Below the pieces are notes generated by a model. It had not been told where the DNA came from. It saw only the letters and a program-made list of their open reading frames with translations, and did no database searches. 64,000 nucleotides of DNA, taken from Phlebotomus papatasi (Eukaryota; Arthropoda; Insecta; Diptera; Psychodidae). Every line of letters begins with the position of its first letter. Positions within the stretch are counted from its first letter, which is position 1. The translations under genes and the position numbers were made by a program. Below, piece after piece: positions 1 through 10,900 of this stretch. The stretch lies in the NCBI RefSeq assembly GCF_024763615.1, contig NC_077223.1, positions 106,640,627-106,704,626 of the forward strand, read 5' to 3'.

Positions 1-686
1 GAATAATTTAAAATAAAAATAATAATTTAAAAAAATATTGTAGATTGATCCTCTCCAAAATCAATAAACTTTTACGTGGTGAAGCACTTTCGCTCGCGAT
101 TTATTAAAGAAAAGAAAAAAAGAGGCACATGACAACTTGTGCGAACTTTTTTAAAATTGATATAATTTATCTGATTCGTAATAAAAAAAATTCTCATTTA
201 ATCATTCAGTCAAAGTCTTTTCTGTCTTATTTGCGTATTTATTACACTAGAGACATTACGTTTTTATCATATACTTTGGGCTACCTTGTCCCTTGGTACC
301 GCTAAATAGGTATGCGACAATAAATAAATCTTAGGAATTACAACTACTACTACTTGTTCTATCTGCATCTTGATGCTGAATTTCTTCAATTGACCCATCT
401 GCAAGAAAATATGTTATTATTGCATTGTCTATTGACAAATAATAGCACTATGCAACAGTGATTTTGTATTTGGGTTCCCATGCAATGTTTTCTTTTTATC
501 GCTTGGGCTGTGTCCAATGATTTGCGACAAATATGTTTATTATTTTGATTTCAATTTGTTTTTGCGTTTGTAAATTAGATGAAACCATTTTTGCTACCTT
601 TTGATACTTAATGCCGTACACAGATTTATGACTTAGTGGGATACTGATGGGAATGTAATTTAATCATTATTTTGATTATAATTACG
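1..686. other. AT-rich sequence without a recognised gene
   Basis: I see no coding signal, RNA gene or clear repeat structure here. Only short open frames and A/T runs are present. Confidence 0.5.
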
Positions 687-1175
687 TTAACTCTTTTGTC
701 TCCTTTGGGACTCTGTCTGGGTATCCATGCAGAAAATATATTTTTTTTAGACTATCTAGGATCGATAAAAATCCGATTCTTCTGGATAATTACAAACAGA
801 GGCATGACATTTCCTATGTTTTTCATATGTTTCTAGCGCGCCGAAAAAAACTTTTGAGTTTATTAGCTGTTTTCTGTCATTATAGAGTGAATTGGCAAAA
901 AATACTAATACAAAATAAAAGCCAATTTAATAACGAAAAGGCAACCGAAAACTCCAAATTGGCAACCTACGTAGTTTTGGAGATATCTCGTGAAATGTGT
1001 ACGAAAACAGGAAAAAAATTACTCTAAAACCGGTCGCATTTTTCAGAGGTAATGTCACCCCTCTGATTACAAACTATAAAGATGTCCAAATCTAGGATAT
1101 TTTTTGCAGGATCCCAATTAACTCCTGAGCTAAGATATTTTTGGTCAAAATCGTGAATTTTCGATTTTCTGCTTC
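687..1175. repeat. Split copy of a TTAA-flanked repeat family
   Basis: Positions 687-797 and about 1050-1175 resemble, in order, the reverse complement of the element at 36361-36610. Shared landmarks are TTAACTCTTT, GGGACTCTG, ATTACAAACTATAA and TTAACTCCTGAGC. The middle (798-1050) is unrelated and may be an insertion. A third relative lies at 42290-42475. Confidence 0.55.
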
Positions 1176-1616
1176 CTTGGAGATATTGAGATTTTTTTTT
1201 TGATATTTCTAGACCCGAATAAGGAAAAACCTCTCGGGGCCAATAAGTATGATAACTAACAATTATAAATTGCATAAATTCGAAAAACATTTTTTTCTTA
1301 AATTTTCAAAAAACTTCAAACTTTTTGGGTACTCTCGTCCACAAAAATCTAGAGGTCAAATGTAAGGTTATCCCGCCAATGTCCGCCATTTGCTTTTTGA
1401 CACCAACCTTGTAAGAAAATTCCAAGCGTGAGCGACATTTTTGCCAATGTGGCCGATAATTTTGACATTTGGCAGCGAGGGAGATTGCTTTCGGGGAAGT
1501 TTTTCCTATTCTTCCAGATTTTGGTGAATTCTGATTGTCCAGGAAGTGTCTTTTATGCTTTTGAGAAAGCTTAATGTGTCTACAATAACATCGTGTTGAA
1601 AGAAATGTGTTTTACT

Positions 1617-2006
1617 GTGTTATCGCACTTGCACATTAAAATTTTAATATGATTCACATTAATTGTCGCTGGTGAGAGTCGAAATGTGTAATTTGGGTGT
1701 TTGAATCATTTTATATTCAAAATTTGATCTATTTGTTGATAAAAAGGTAGACTTGGCCCGCAAAATTTGATAAAAATTGATTTATAGCATTAATGCGATT
1801 TTCTCTTTAATTTTTTTAATGTGAAAAATATTTATGCTTTAGGTAAATTTAAACTTATTTTTGCAGGCCAAGTCCACTTCTTTATCAATAAATAGAAAAA
1901 ATCCAAATATTAAATGACTCAAAAACACAAATAACATATTTGGACGCTCACAAGCGACAATTAATGTGAATCACATTAAAATTTTAATGTGCAAGTGTGA
2001 TAACAC
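1617..2006. mobile_element. Foldback MITE, family B copy 1 (390 bp)
   Basis: The ends are inverted copies of each other over roughly 60 bp, running from GTGTTATCGCACTTGCACAT on the left to its counterpart ending GATAACAC on the right. The inner parts also pair (GTAGACTTGGCCCGCAAAA against TTTTGCAGGCCAAGTCCAC), so the whole element could fold into one long hairpin. It has no coding capacity. A second copy is at 38755-39158. Confidence 0.85.
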
Positions 2007-2309
2007 TGTTGAAGTGTTATTGTGTGAAATATTTTGAGGAATCTATGGGCAAGCAGGAATTTGGTGTCTTCTTGACTACTTCTTGGACATCCCACAAGAT
2101 ACTGGTCAATAATTCTTCTTGTTTTAGTGATCAACATTGTAAAGGAGTCATTTGATTCGCAAAAATAATTCACAAAATTGATATTATTGGCTTTTGGAAA
2201 ATTGAAATTTGTATCCTTTGCGTTCTTTTGGGGACGAGAGTACCCATCATGAGTTTTCCAATTTCCCAGAGGCGGAAAAAATTCTTTCTCTACAAAAGTA
2301 TCATATTTG

Positions 2310-2745
2310 ACCACTAAGACTTACAATAAAGTGAGTTTTACTGAAACGTTCGCTGGATATGTTGTGGTCCGGAAAGAGTTAACTTTAAGTAATCACAATT
2401 TCCATTTATACGCTGACGATTTACACATTTATCTCTCTGCCGATGTCCATGCCCTTGAGAAATGTTTCAGTGATACTAATATTTTGAATTCAATCTCATG
2501 TTGGACGTTGGGCGATATCTAATGATCTACTCCTTAATCCAAAGAAGTCACAGGTAATGATTGTATCAAGTAATCGAATCCGTCCTTCTCCCATTCCCAT
2601 TTTTCTCAATGGCGAGGAAATTCTCTGCGTTTATAAAGTCAGGAATCTTGGAATAATTTTCAATGATTCCCTGGTTTGGGACGATCACATCTGTCACATC
2701 TGCAAGAGAGTGAATTTCTCACTTTTTACCTTTCGCTGACATCGT
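2310..2745 (+). pseudogene. Decayed non-LTR retrotransposon reverse transcriptase fragment
   Basis: Two frames, 2307-2522 and roughly 2515-2739, together encode a piece of a LINE reverse transcriptase. The catalytic box reads YADDLHIYLS, and the next frame has NDLLLNPKKSQVMIVSS and VRNLGIIFNDSL. These motifs are typical of CR1/Jockey-type elements. The frame breaks near 2520 and stops at 2739, so it cannot make a working enzyme. The missing C-terminal part resumes at 3715 after an unrelated insert. The exact clade cannot be assigned by eye. Confidence 0.75.
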
Positions 2746-3714
2746 ATAGGGGCATGAACTGTAGATTCCTATTAATTTTAAATTTGTTGCCAAAATAGTG
2801 AAAAAGTATTGTAGAATTGTAAAAAAAACGTGCTCCCACATTGTTCATATGCCCTGTACATATAGTGTTGACGTTAATTGTTTTAAACGAATCTCAGGAG
2901 AGAAGTATTAGACTTGAGTAAGTTGGGAAAAAAGATATATGAAAAGTCTGAATAAAGAATTGCTCTCTCTCTCTCTTTTGCTCCAGTCACTGATGAAGGC
3001 TCGGAGCCTGAGCCGAAAGCTTTGAGAAAAGTTGATGAGTTTTCCTTGAGAGATCCCATTTCCCGACGATTTCCGGTTTCCTCATCAATTTTTTTTGTTG
3101 ATTGATTTTTCTCTTCATTTCTTCTATCTTGAATCGGTCCACAGATTTTCGCTGGCTTCTTCTTTTCCTTATTTATTTATTTATTTATTTTTTCTTTGAA
3201 TACTCTGTAAATTTCGTGCTTAGAATTTTAATGATTTCGCGGAAAACTTAGTCCAGACTTGTCAATTCTTTCATTCAAGATTAGTGTTCATCGTGTTCAT
3301 CTCGCTTTTTTTTATCATGGGACCTTGTCCCAAATGGCTTACAGCTCAGTAAGAGCTAGCCATTTTTAACCTCTCACAATGCTGCAAAGCAGTACAGTTT
3401 CAACAGAGCAAAATCTTGTTTTTGTTTTTTCCCTTTTTTATTGGAATTTTGTGTATTCAAAAGGAAAAGTTCAAATATGTTTTTTACATGACTGGCATAT
3501 ACAACCTGAGAAAGAGCTTTTCCACCGTTTTGCTCTGAAGGTTGGTCACTAACGGCGGTGGACGCTGAAAACTACATGGGATCTCAGTTAAACGAAACTG
3601 TACATTGAAAGCATTTTTGATGAATAAATTTATCTATCTATCTATCTATCTATCTATATAATCATGAACTGTATAGTAAATAAAAATTAAAAAAAAAACG
3701 TTTCTAAAGTCCTC
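2746..3714. repeat. Insert carrying retroposon-like 3' tails and simple repeats
   Basis: This separates two parts of the LINE remnant. It contains a (CT)n run near 2960, a TTTA-type run near 3172, and a TCTA microsatellite at about 3629-3657 directly after GATGAATAAATT. Such tails mark the 3' ends of retroposed copies. A stretch near 3505-3570 (CCTGAGAAAGAGCTTTTCCA, ACGGCGGTGGACGC) recurs at 4570-4600 and, inverted, near 58990. Confidence 0.6.
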
Positions 3715-4490
3715 AGGGTGTCCGGCTTCCTTTAATGCGGGCTCTGCTTATTCCTTTATTTTCCTATGGTGCTGAACTGTTCTTCTCATGTGATAAAGCT
3801 TCATTGAGACGCCTTGAAGTAACTTTTAACAACTGTTTAGGTTATATATTTAAATCTTCGGCCAAATGACCACATTTCTTCTTTCACGAACTCCATCTTT
3901 AGATTTTTTTTAGATTACAATGGGGGCGGATCCCCGCGGAACCACTGCATCCAGGCCTCCTTTTGGGTCCATTATGCATAACTCCATCTTAGGACAAACC
4001 TTATCACACTTCCTACAGTCACGTGTCACTGAATTGTATGTATGTATTTATTTCTTCATTACCATCGACAATTTCATGTGACTGACCCACCTTACCTTGC
4101 GGCCATCGCCGTCGTGGTGTTGATGACCAACCTCCAGGGTAAAACGATGGAAAACCCCTTCGCAGATTGTGTGTTTGTCATGTTTACAATTCGTACAATA
4201 TTTCGTAATTGTGAGTTTGTCCATGAGTGTTATAATGGTAAGACCGAGAGCCTAGCTATAACAGCTGTTTGGCTACTGTTCATTTCACGCATTTTGATCA
4301 TTAAGCAACCTAAATATTTAACTGAGTTTCTCGTGCCTGGCTCATCCGCTACGTCCTCTTGGCTCTTCGTACCTAGATCGTCAAGCCGCATTGTCCATAA
4401 TTCAGTTTTCGTATTAGGAGTATCTCTCTGGAATTCACTACTTAGAGAGAGAAAACAGCAATTGAACCAAGCTTTTGTAATTCCTTGACT
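3715..4490 (+). pseudogene. LINE reverse transcriptase C-terminal remnants
   Basis: Near 3730-3868 one frame reads LPLMRALLIPLFSYGAELFF and then RRLEVTFNNCLGYIF. Near 4225-4488 another reads KQPKYLTEFLVPGSS and then SVFVLGVSLWNSL. This is the usual C-terminal layout downstream of a LINE polymerase: a Y-G motif, an R-L-x-x-x-x-N-x-x-x-x-Y-I-F block, and a late S-F-x-x-x-x-x-x-L-W-N-S-L block. About 350 bp between the blocks is out of frame or inserted. This is the same decayed element as 2310-2745. Confidence 0.7.
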
Positions 4491-4554
4491 GTCTTTCTTT
4501 TCTTTCCTTTAGTTATATTTTTCTTTTGTTTCTTAATTATATTGCACTGTTTTC

Positions 4555-4660
4555 TTCCTGGCTTATACAACCTGAGAAGGAGCATTTACACCGTTTGGCT
4601 CCAGAGTAGTCATAAACCTTTTGCCTGTTATTATGCCTCTAAAACACGCACAGTTTAAAA
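4555..4660 (+). repeat. LINE 3'-end repeat, inverted copy at 58937-59035
   Basis: CATAAACCTTTTGCCTGTTA and the following GCACAGTTT are found in reverse complement at 58937-59035. The position just after the LINE coding remnant suggests its 3' untranslated end. Confidence 0.65.
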
Positions 4661-4904
4661 TTTATGCGTCAACTAAGTCAACTTGTCAAAAAAAATCACA
4701 AAAATGGTTTTGCCCAACGCGGGTGCAAATTCGTAGATCATTTAACCCAATCAATAAAAAAAGAGCATGGGAACCTGAATACAAGAAAAAAACCCAAAAT
4801 TTTTGCATAGAGTAATTATGATGGGAATAATGAGATGTTTATGATGTTGAAGCATGCAATTGATACAGAACAAAAGAAATAACAGCTACAATATAAAGCA
4901 CCTG

Positions 4905-4951
4905 CTAATCGCACGAATTTGAGGAACTTTCGCTCATTTCTATTTGGCAAC
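4905..4951 (-). CDS. spin: spin terminal coding exon 7
   Basis: A clear pyrimidine-rich acceptor (TTTCTCTATAACACAG) is followed by 47 bp that complete the split Gly codon and add CQIEMSESSSNSCD before TAG. The phase fits exon 6 exactly. The short Ser-rich cytosolic tail is plausible for the family, but the match rests on splice signals and frame rather than conserved residues. Confidence 0.68.
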
Positions 4952-7900
4952 CTGTGTTATAGAGAAAGGAAATTGCAGATAGGCGATTGTGAGAATGTGA
5001 TATTTTTAGATAGAGAGAGAGAGAAATGAGATAAAGCAATGATGAATTTTGTTAATTGAATTAAATATAAAACTCACCAGCAATTGCTCTTTTTGCTTTC
5101 TCACGATCACGCATAACGTAGAAAGATGTTATGAGGAAGAAAACAGCTCCCAATACCTCTACGACACACGTTGCAAACAACGCATATTGCAAAGCAACAA
5201 ATTTCGTCTCTTTCGAATCATCAATTGATTCAAAGACAATTGTGCTATTGTTCCCAGTCACTTCTAGCATCTCTTCATTCAATGCTGTTGCAATTTCTGT
5301 GCGTCTCAGTGATTTCACAGCTTCAGATATCTAAAATTTGCAATGTAATAGGGGATTTTTAAATAAATTACGCCTCTTTTGAGTTAAGAGAAAATATCTC
5401 TTACCACTCCCACTAAATATGGACTTCCAGCATCACCCAGTGCATGGGATACAAGTATTTGAAATGCTTCTGCTGTTGATCGTCTTGTAGGCATTACGAC
5501 ATACTGTTATCAGTAAATAAAAATATATGCATAAGTATGTTTTTTTCACAGTTGAATTTCGTAACAAAGAAATGAGAGGAATGGGAAAAATTAGTGAATG
5601 AAGGAAGAAACAAGACTCTTTGTTTACAAAAGTGAAATTTGGGTTTGAGTCTCCGCACAATCAAAAATCTTTTAACTCTTATAAGTAATAGATGGCACAG
5701 TAATAAAAGGAGAAGAAATATTTGAATATAAAAGGAAATTCATCTTTTGTCTTTCATTTTTGTGATTGCTCAGAGCAAAAACCGTCTATTATTTACATTT
5801 TCCTTATTAAAATAGCCCATTTTTGCTCTGAGAGGTTCATGATTAACTTTAAATCGACTACTAAACCCGATTATTGGGCAATTGTCGAAGAAACTATGTA
5901 TTTTTTCAGCAGTTACTTTACATTAAAGCGTTTTTCTCAAGGAACAAATGCAAAATTATTGCAATTTAAAAGAAATTGTGGAAGCATCAAACCCATTTAT
6001 CCAAATGTGGCAGATACACATTTTTTTTGAGGCAAGAAGCACATTTAAAATTAAAGGAAAAGGATTTAGAGACAAGAAATAATAAATAAATAAAGAAGAA
6101 AACATAAGAATTAAAGGACGAAAAAATTTTGAGGGATAGACACATTGTGAGATATAATGAAGGTAAAGGTAACAATCCTTTCTTACCAATAGTATATCTG
6201 CGACAATTGCCCAATTAAGATTCAAAGCCAATTCGGCGAAAAACATAAGCGTAAAAGCCCACGTTGTACTGGAAGACACCACAATCATCGCTGCAGCACC
6301 AAATGGTACACTTATTAGCAATCCTAAGGCACAAATAATGGGATCACATCTTGGAAAACGTTTCTTAAATACTTGTGACAAATATGATCCCAAAGGAACA
6401 CCAATTGCTCCCGACATGAGGGCAACACCACCAAACATAAATGAGACTCTGAAATAATAAAGAAAAAGAGAATAGAGAGAAAAATAATTTTACTCCAATC
6501 CTGGCATATAATTTCTTGTGTCTTCTTCCTTTCAACACTTCCCACATTCATTTCTCTTTCTTCCCATTCCTCTGCAATTCACGTCTCAGGATCTCCTTAC
6601 CAAGAGAATATCAGCGACAATTGACCAGCACAAATTCAGTGATATCATGGCAAAGAAAACCAGAATAAATGTCCAATTGGAGCTGTATTTGGCAACAACC
6701 AAAGCTAAATAGACGAAAGGTGCAGAAACCAGGAGGCCTGCAGCACAAATCTTCGGATCACACATTGGATCCCGCGGGCGCAAACGCTGTGCCAGAAACG
6801 AACCCAGGGGAACGCCAATAAGGCCCGCCAGCATTGCCACAATTCCAAATCGATAAGCAACGCTTTTTTTTCGTGATAAAAAAAATGAAATATACATATC
6901 AAATTTTAACACTGCTTTCTCTTCACTGTGAGAGCAATCCGAAAAAGTTAAAATAACATTCCGGAAATGTTAATTTTACCCTAATTGATCCGAAATCGGT
7001 GTAAATATTACCCTTTTTAGGTGTATTAGGGGTTAAAGTTACCCTTTTTCATGTTAATTTTACCCTTAAAAAGGTGTAAAATTAACATTAAAAAAATGTT
7101 GACATATTTTTACACCTAAAAACTGTTAAAGTTTTGAGAAAAAAATGTTAATCGCACCAGGGGCCTCTCAAGATTTAATTTTTCCATACGTTTTTGCATA
7201 AACGCACTGAAGACTGTTGGCAAGTTTTTCCCTAAAGAGAATTGACTTATCAGTCTGATATATTTCGAAATCGTGCACTAAAATCTATCTAAAAACACAT
7301 ATTTTATAATGCTCGCCAAAATTATAAAAGAACTACGAGGAAATTTGTTTAAGTCGCGGTGCAACAGCTGCAAAATTTTTACAAGGAAAAGTGAAAAATA
7401 GCTTCACTTTTTATTAGGCTTGATGGGCCCCTGCCGGAAATGTTAATTTTCCCCTGCAGTATTGATCTAAAATCGGTGTAAATATTACCCTTTTTAGGTG
7501 TATTAGGGGTTAAAATTACCCTTTTTCATGATAATTTTACCCTTAAAAAGGTGTAAAATTAACATTAAAAAATTTTGATATATTTTTACACCTAAAAAGT
7601 GTTAAAATTTTGAGGAAAAAATGTTAATCGCACCCTCCTTTTTTCTCAGTGTTCCCATCGAAAATTATAGCGTAGACTGGGGCAATTTGGAATCTGTGAG
7701 TGAAATTGAAAGTTTTCGCAACGCTAATTTGAAACATGGAATTTTTTTCCCGGATAAATAAATTCTTATTAGAGAAAACCGGGGTAGAATTAGCTAGCAA
7801 ACGAAATTTATGTTTACCTAAAACACGTTTAAATCAGACTGATAAATATAAAACTAATAACTAATTAGTTTGCTCAATATTGGCTCCGTTCAGTAATAAC

Positions 7901-10900
7901 CTTTCGAAGAGACAAAGCCACTCCAAAGCCAAGCGAAACCTTTTCGAAAATCTACCGGAAGCCTAAAGTGCAAGTTCATGTACTACATTTCGAATTTCGA
8001 TATTCTTGACACTTCAATCGTCAACAATGTCAATAACAGTGTGCAAAAGTTTGCTGCAAAAAGTGAATTTTTTGTAGTTTTGTGGAATTTCAGGATGGCA
8101 GAACGTTTTAATTGTAATTTTATTAAGATAAATGTCCATTTCATGAACTTAACTCACTTCTGTGTAACTCGTCGGTTTAAACTTTCGAACTTCCAATGGG
8201 TTTTTAGGTAACTTCTCTCTGATTTACCTTCGAATCGGAAAAGGAAAAACCTCAAACGAAGAAAGCTCTCAAATCGGGAAGGTTATTACTGAACGAGAGA
8301 ATTAGCTATTGAAATATTGAGTGGTCTGATACTTCAGCTTTGAAGCGGGAAGAGGTCCAGAAGGCCCGAAATACTTCTGGTTCATTCAGGAATATAGTCC
8401 ATTGCTGGTTGTATCATTGAAGCTTAATGTTACAGCAATTGTGAACTATGCCACGTCCTAGAATATTGTTGCGAACCTGCTTTAAGGCATACCCTGCCTA
8501 GGAAATGCTGCACGACGCATTTTCAGGGATGATTGCTGTGCATTTATGAATTTTGAAATTAACCCTATACTTCATGTGAGAAACTCATACTCGCAATGAC
8601 AACGTTAGTCGAGTATATGTGCTTCAACAGTTCAGTTTTGAGCTGGGATGTATCATCCGCGTTCGAGTATGTGAACAAGCTTGCTGCATCTATTCTGTTT
8701 GCGTAGCTTTCCCTCTTCTCTAGAGCGCGAATTTTCTCTGTGGGCTTTAGGCTACACGACATTTCCGAAATACTTTCTGTTCGTGAAAAATAAATAAAGT
8801 GCTGTTGAGTTTGGCAATTATTTTGCTTCCCTTGTCGTCGTGGTCTCTGACCAAATCCGTAACAATACATTGCCATAGGTCAGATTCATTAAATGAATAT
8901 GGGAAAATTATCAACTGTTCGAAGCCAGAGAGTGTGCAAAAAGCCTGAAAGATGTCCCCTATAATTTTTGTTTAATCGTTTTTCTTTACGTTTCTTCGAG
9001 TTTACAAATTTTCAGTAAAAAGAAGTTTTATCTTTATTATTAAGGGTTCGTAAAATTTTTAATTGATATATATAAGGAAGTTGGGTACTTTCAAATGGGA
9101 CATCTTCGAAATAGGCTCCTATTTTAAATTAGAACTAGACCTTACAATGATAATAATTCAGCTCCATAAACCAAATGTGAAGCTAAATTACATTATACAG
9201 CAGTGTCCAGGACCTAGTTCAGACCGATCTCACCACTGAGACCGTTTTTAGCACTTAGCGGGCAAAGAACGAGTAAGTGGATCGTCTTGCAGTAGCGAGA
9301 CCGAAGATCGAATTTATGGGACACAAACCAGCTGAAAAGAACGGAATATCTGATAAGAAGCAAAAGCTGTAAAGCTCAAGAACGTTTAAGCTGCTTTTGG
9401 TAAAACACGGTGCTGTCTGTGACTTTTTATTTCTATGGAGATTGAAGAAATTCCTCGAACACCCTCAGAACAGAACCCAAAACATCTTGAATCACATAGC
9501 TCCAGGAGAAGAGCCTGTCGTCTTCCGTCTCGTTTGAGGCAAAGCCGAAAGAATCAGAGTCCTGCACCCTCTCCCTTGCGAAAAGACATCCAAGTCTCTC
9601 GAGAGCAGAAGTTAGGGAGTGTCTCACCAAAAGAGGACGGCAGAGGACATTCTGAAAGGGTCATTCTGATTCTTCGGTTCCTCTTCTTCTGTTTTGAAGA
9701 GAGAGTTGTAAGTTCACCAGAGTGCAATCATTACACGAGCAGGGCGCTCCTTTATCCGTATTCGTACGTAACATTAAATTATGATAAGGCTCGGTTCCAT
9801 TTAAAAATAGGATAAAAAACTCTTTAAAAATGCCCCAATTCAAAAGTATCCCATTTCTGAGTTCGGTATATTATTTCGGACACTTTCGCTCAGTCTCTTT
9901 CTTATTGCTCTTTCCATGTGGCTTATTTTGGTAAAAGGCTCAAAGTTTTACCATCTCGTTTTTACTGGAAAACTGAGAGAAATCCGAAAAAGTTAAAATA
10001 GCATTCCGGAAATGTTAATTTTACCCTAATTGATCCAAAATCGGTGTAAATATTACCCTTTTTAGGTCTATTAGGGGTTAAAGCTACCCGTTTTCATGTA
10101 AATTTTACCCTTAAAAAGGTGTAAAATTAACATTAAAAAATGTTGATATATTTTTACACCTTAAAAGTGTTAAAGTTCTGAGGAGGAAAAGTTAATCGCA
10201 CCCTCTTTTTCTCAGTGAAACTTCAAAGATTTGGTACCGCGTTTAGTAAGTTCAGCTTTTAAGACTTTCCAGTGTTTACGTTTACACGGAGTTTAAGCTT
10301 TTGAAAATTATTCCAAATCACCCCAATCTACCCTAGAAGTTCTTGGTGAGCTGCTATGTTTTAAAAGTGTAAAAAAAATGTGATAACAAAATACAAAGTT
10401 ACTCAATGTTACCTTGATAGTGAAACATCTTCATTTCCTGGTTGAAGTTGAATGCCAAAGTGCATGAATGTTGGACCCCACCAAGCTAAGGCACCAGCAA
10501 CAAAGGATACACAAGTAAATCCAGCCGTTGACAGCATAAAGGATGGATTTTTGACGATATCCTTCAAATCTTCACGATATGACGTCACAACTAGATTATG
10601 AGAACCTTCACTCTGACCACGTTGTGGTTCCTTGAACAGCCAAATAAGAACAACGGCAACTGCTCCCAAAATAGGTGTCACCCTCAGAGCCCATTTCCAT
10701 GATCCCATCAACTTTGCAGTTTCGGAACCAATAATATACCTAGGGAATTAATTATATAATTCAACTCTTTCAGAGATTTCCCAGAGATTTTTGCGACTAT
10801 CTTACCCCAATCCAGATCCCACGGGAATGGCAAAGTAGAAGAAGGCCAGCATCTTCGATCTTATGTCAGATATGAAGAGATCTGAAATTATTGTAGGGGC

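Noticed and set aside
9435..9815. 126-residue plus-strand frame in spin intron 3
   Set aside because: Basic/Ser-rich low-complexity sequence inside a transposon-like element; no domain or splice support.
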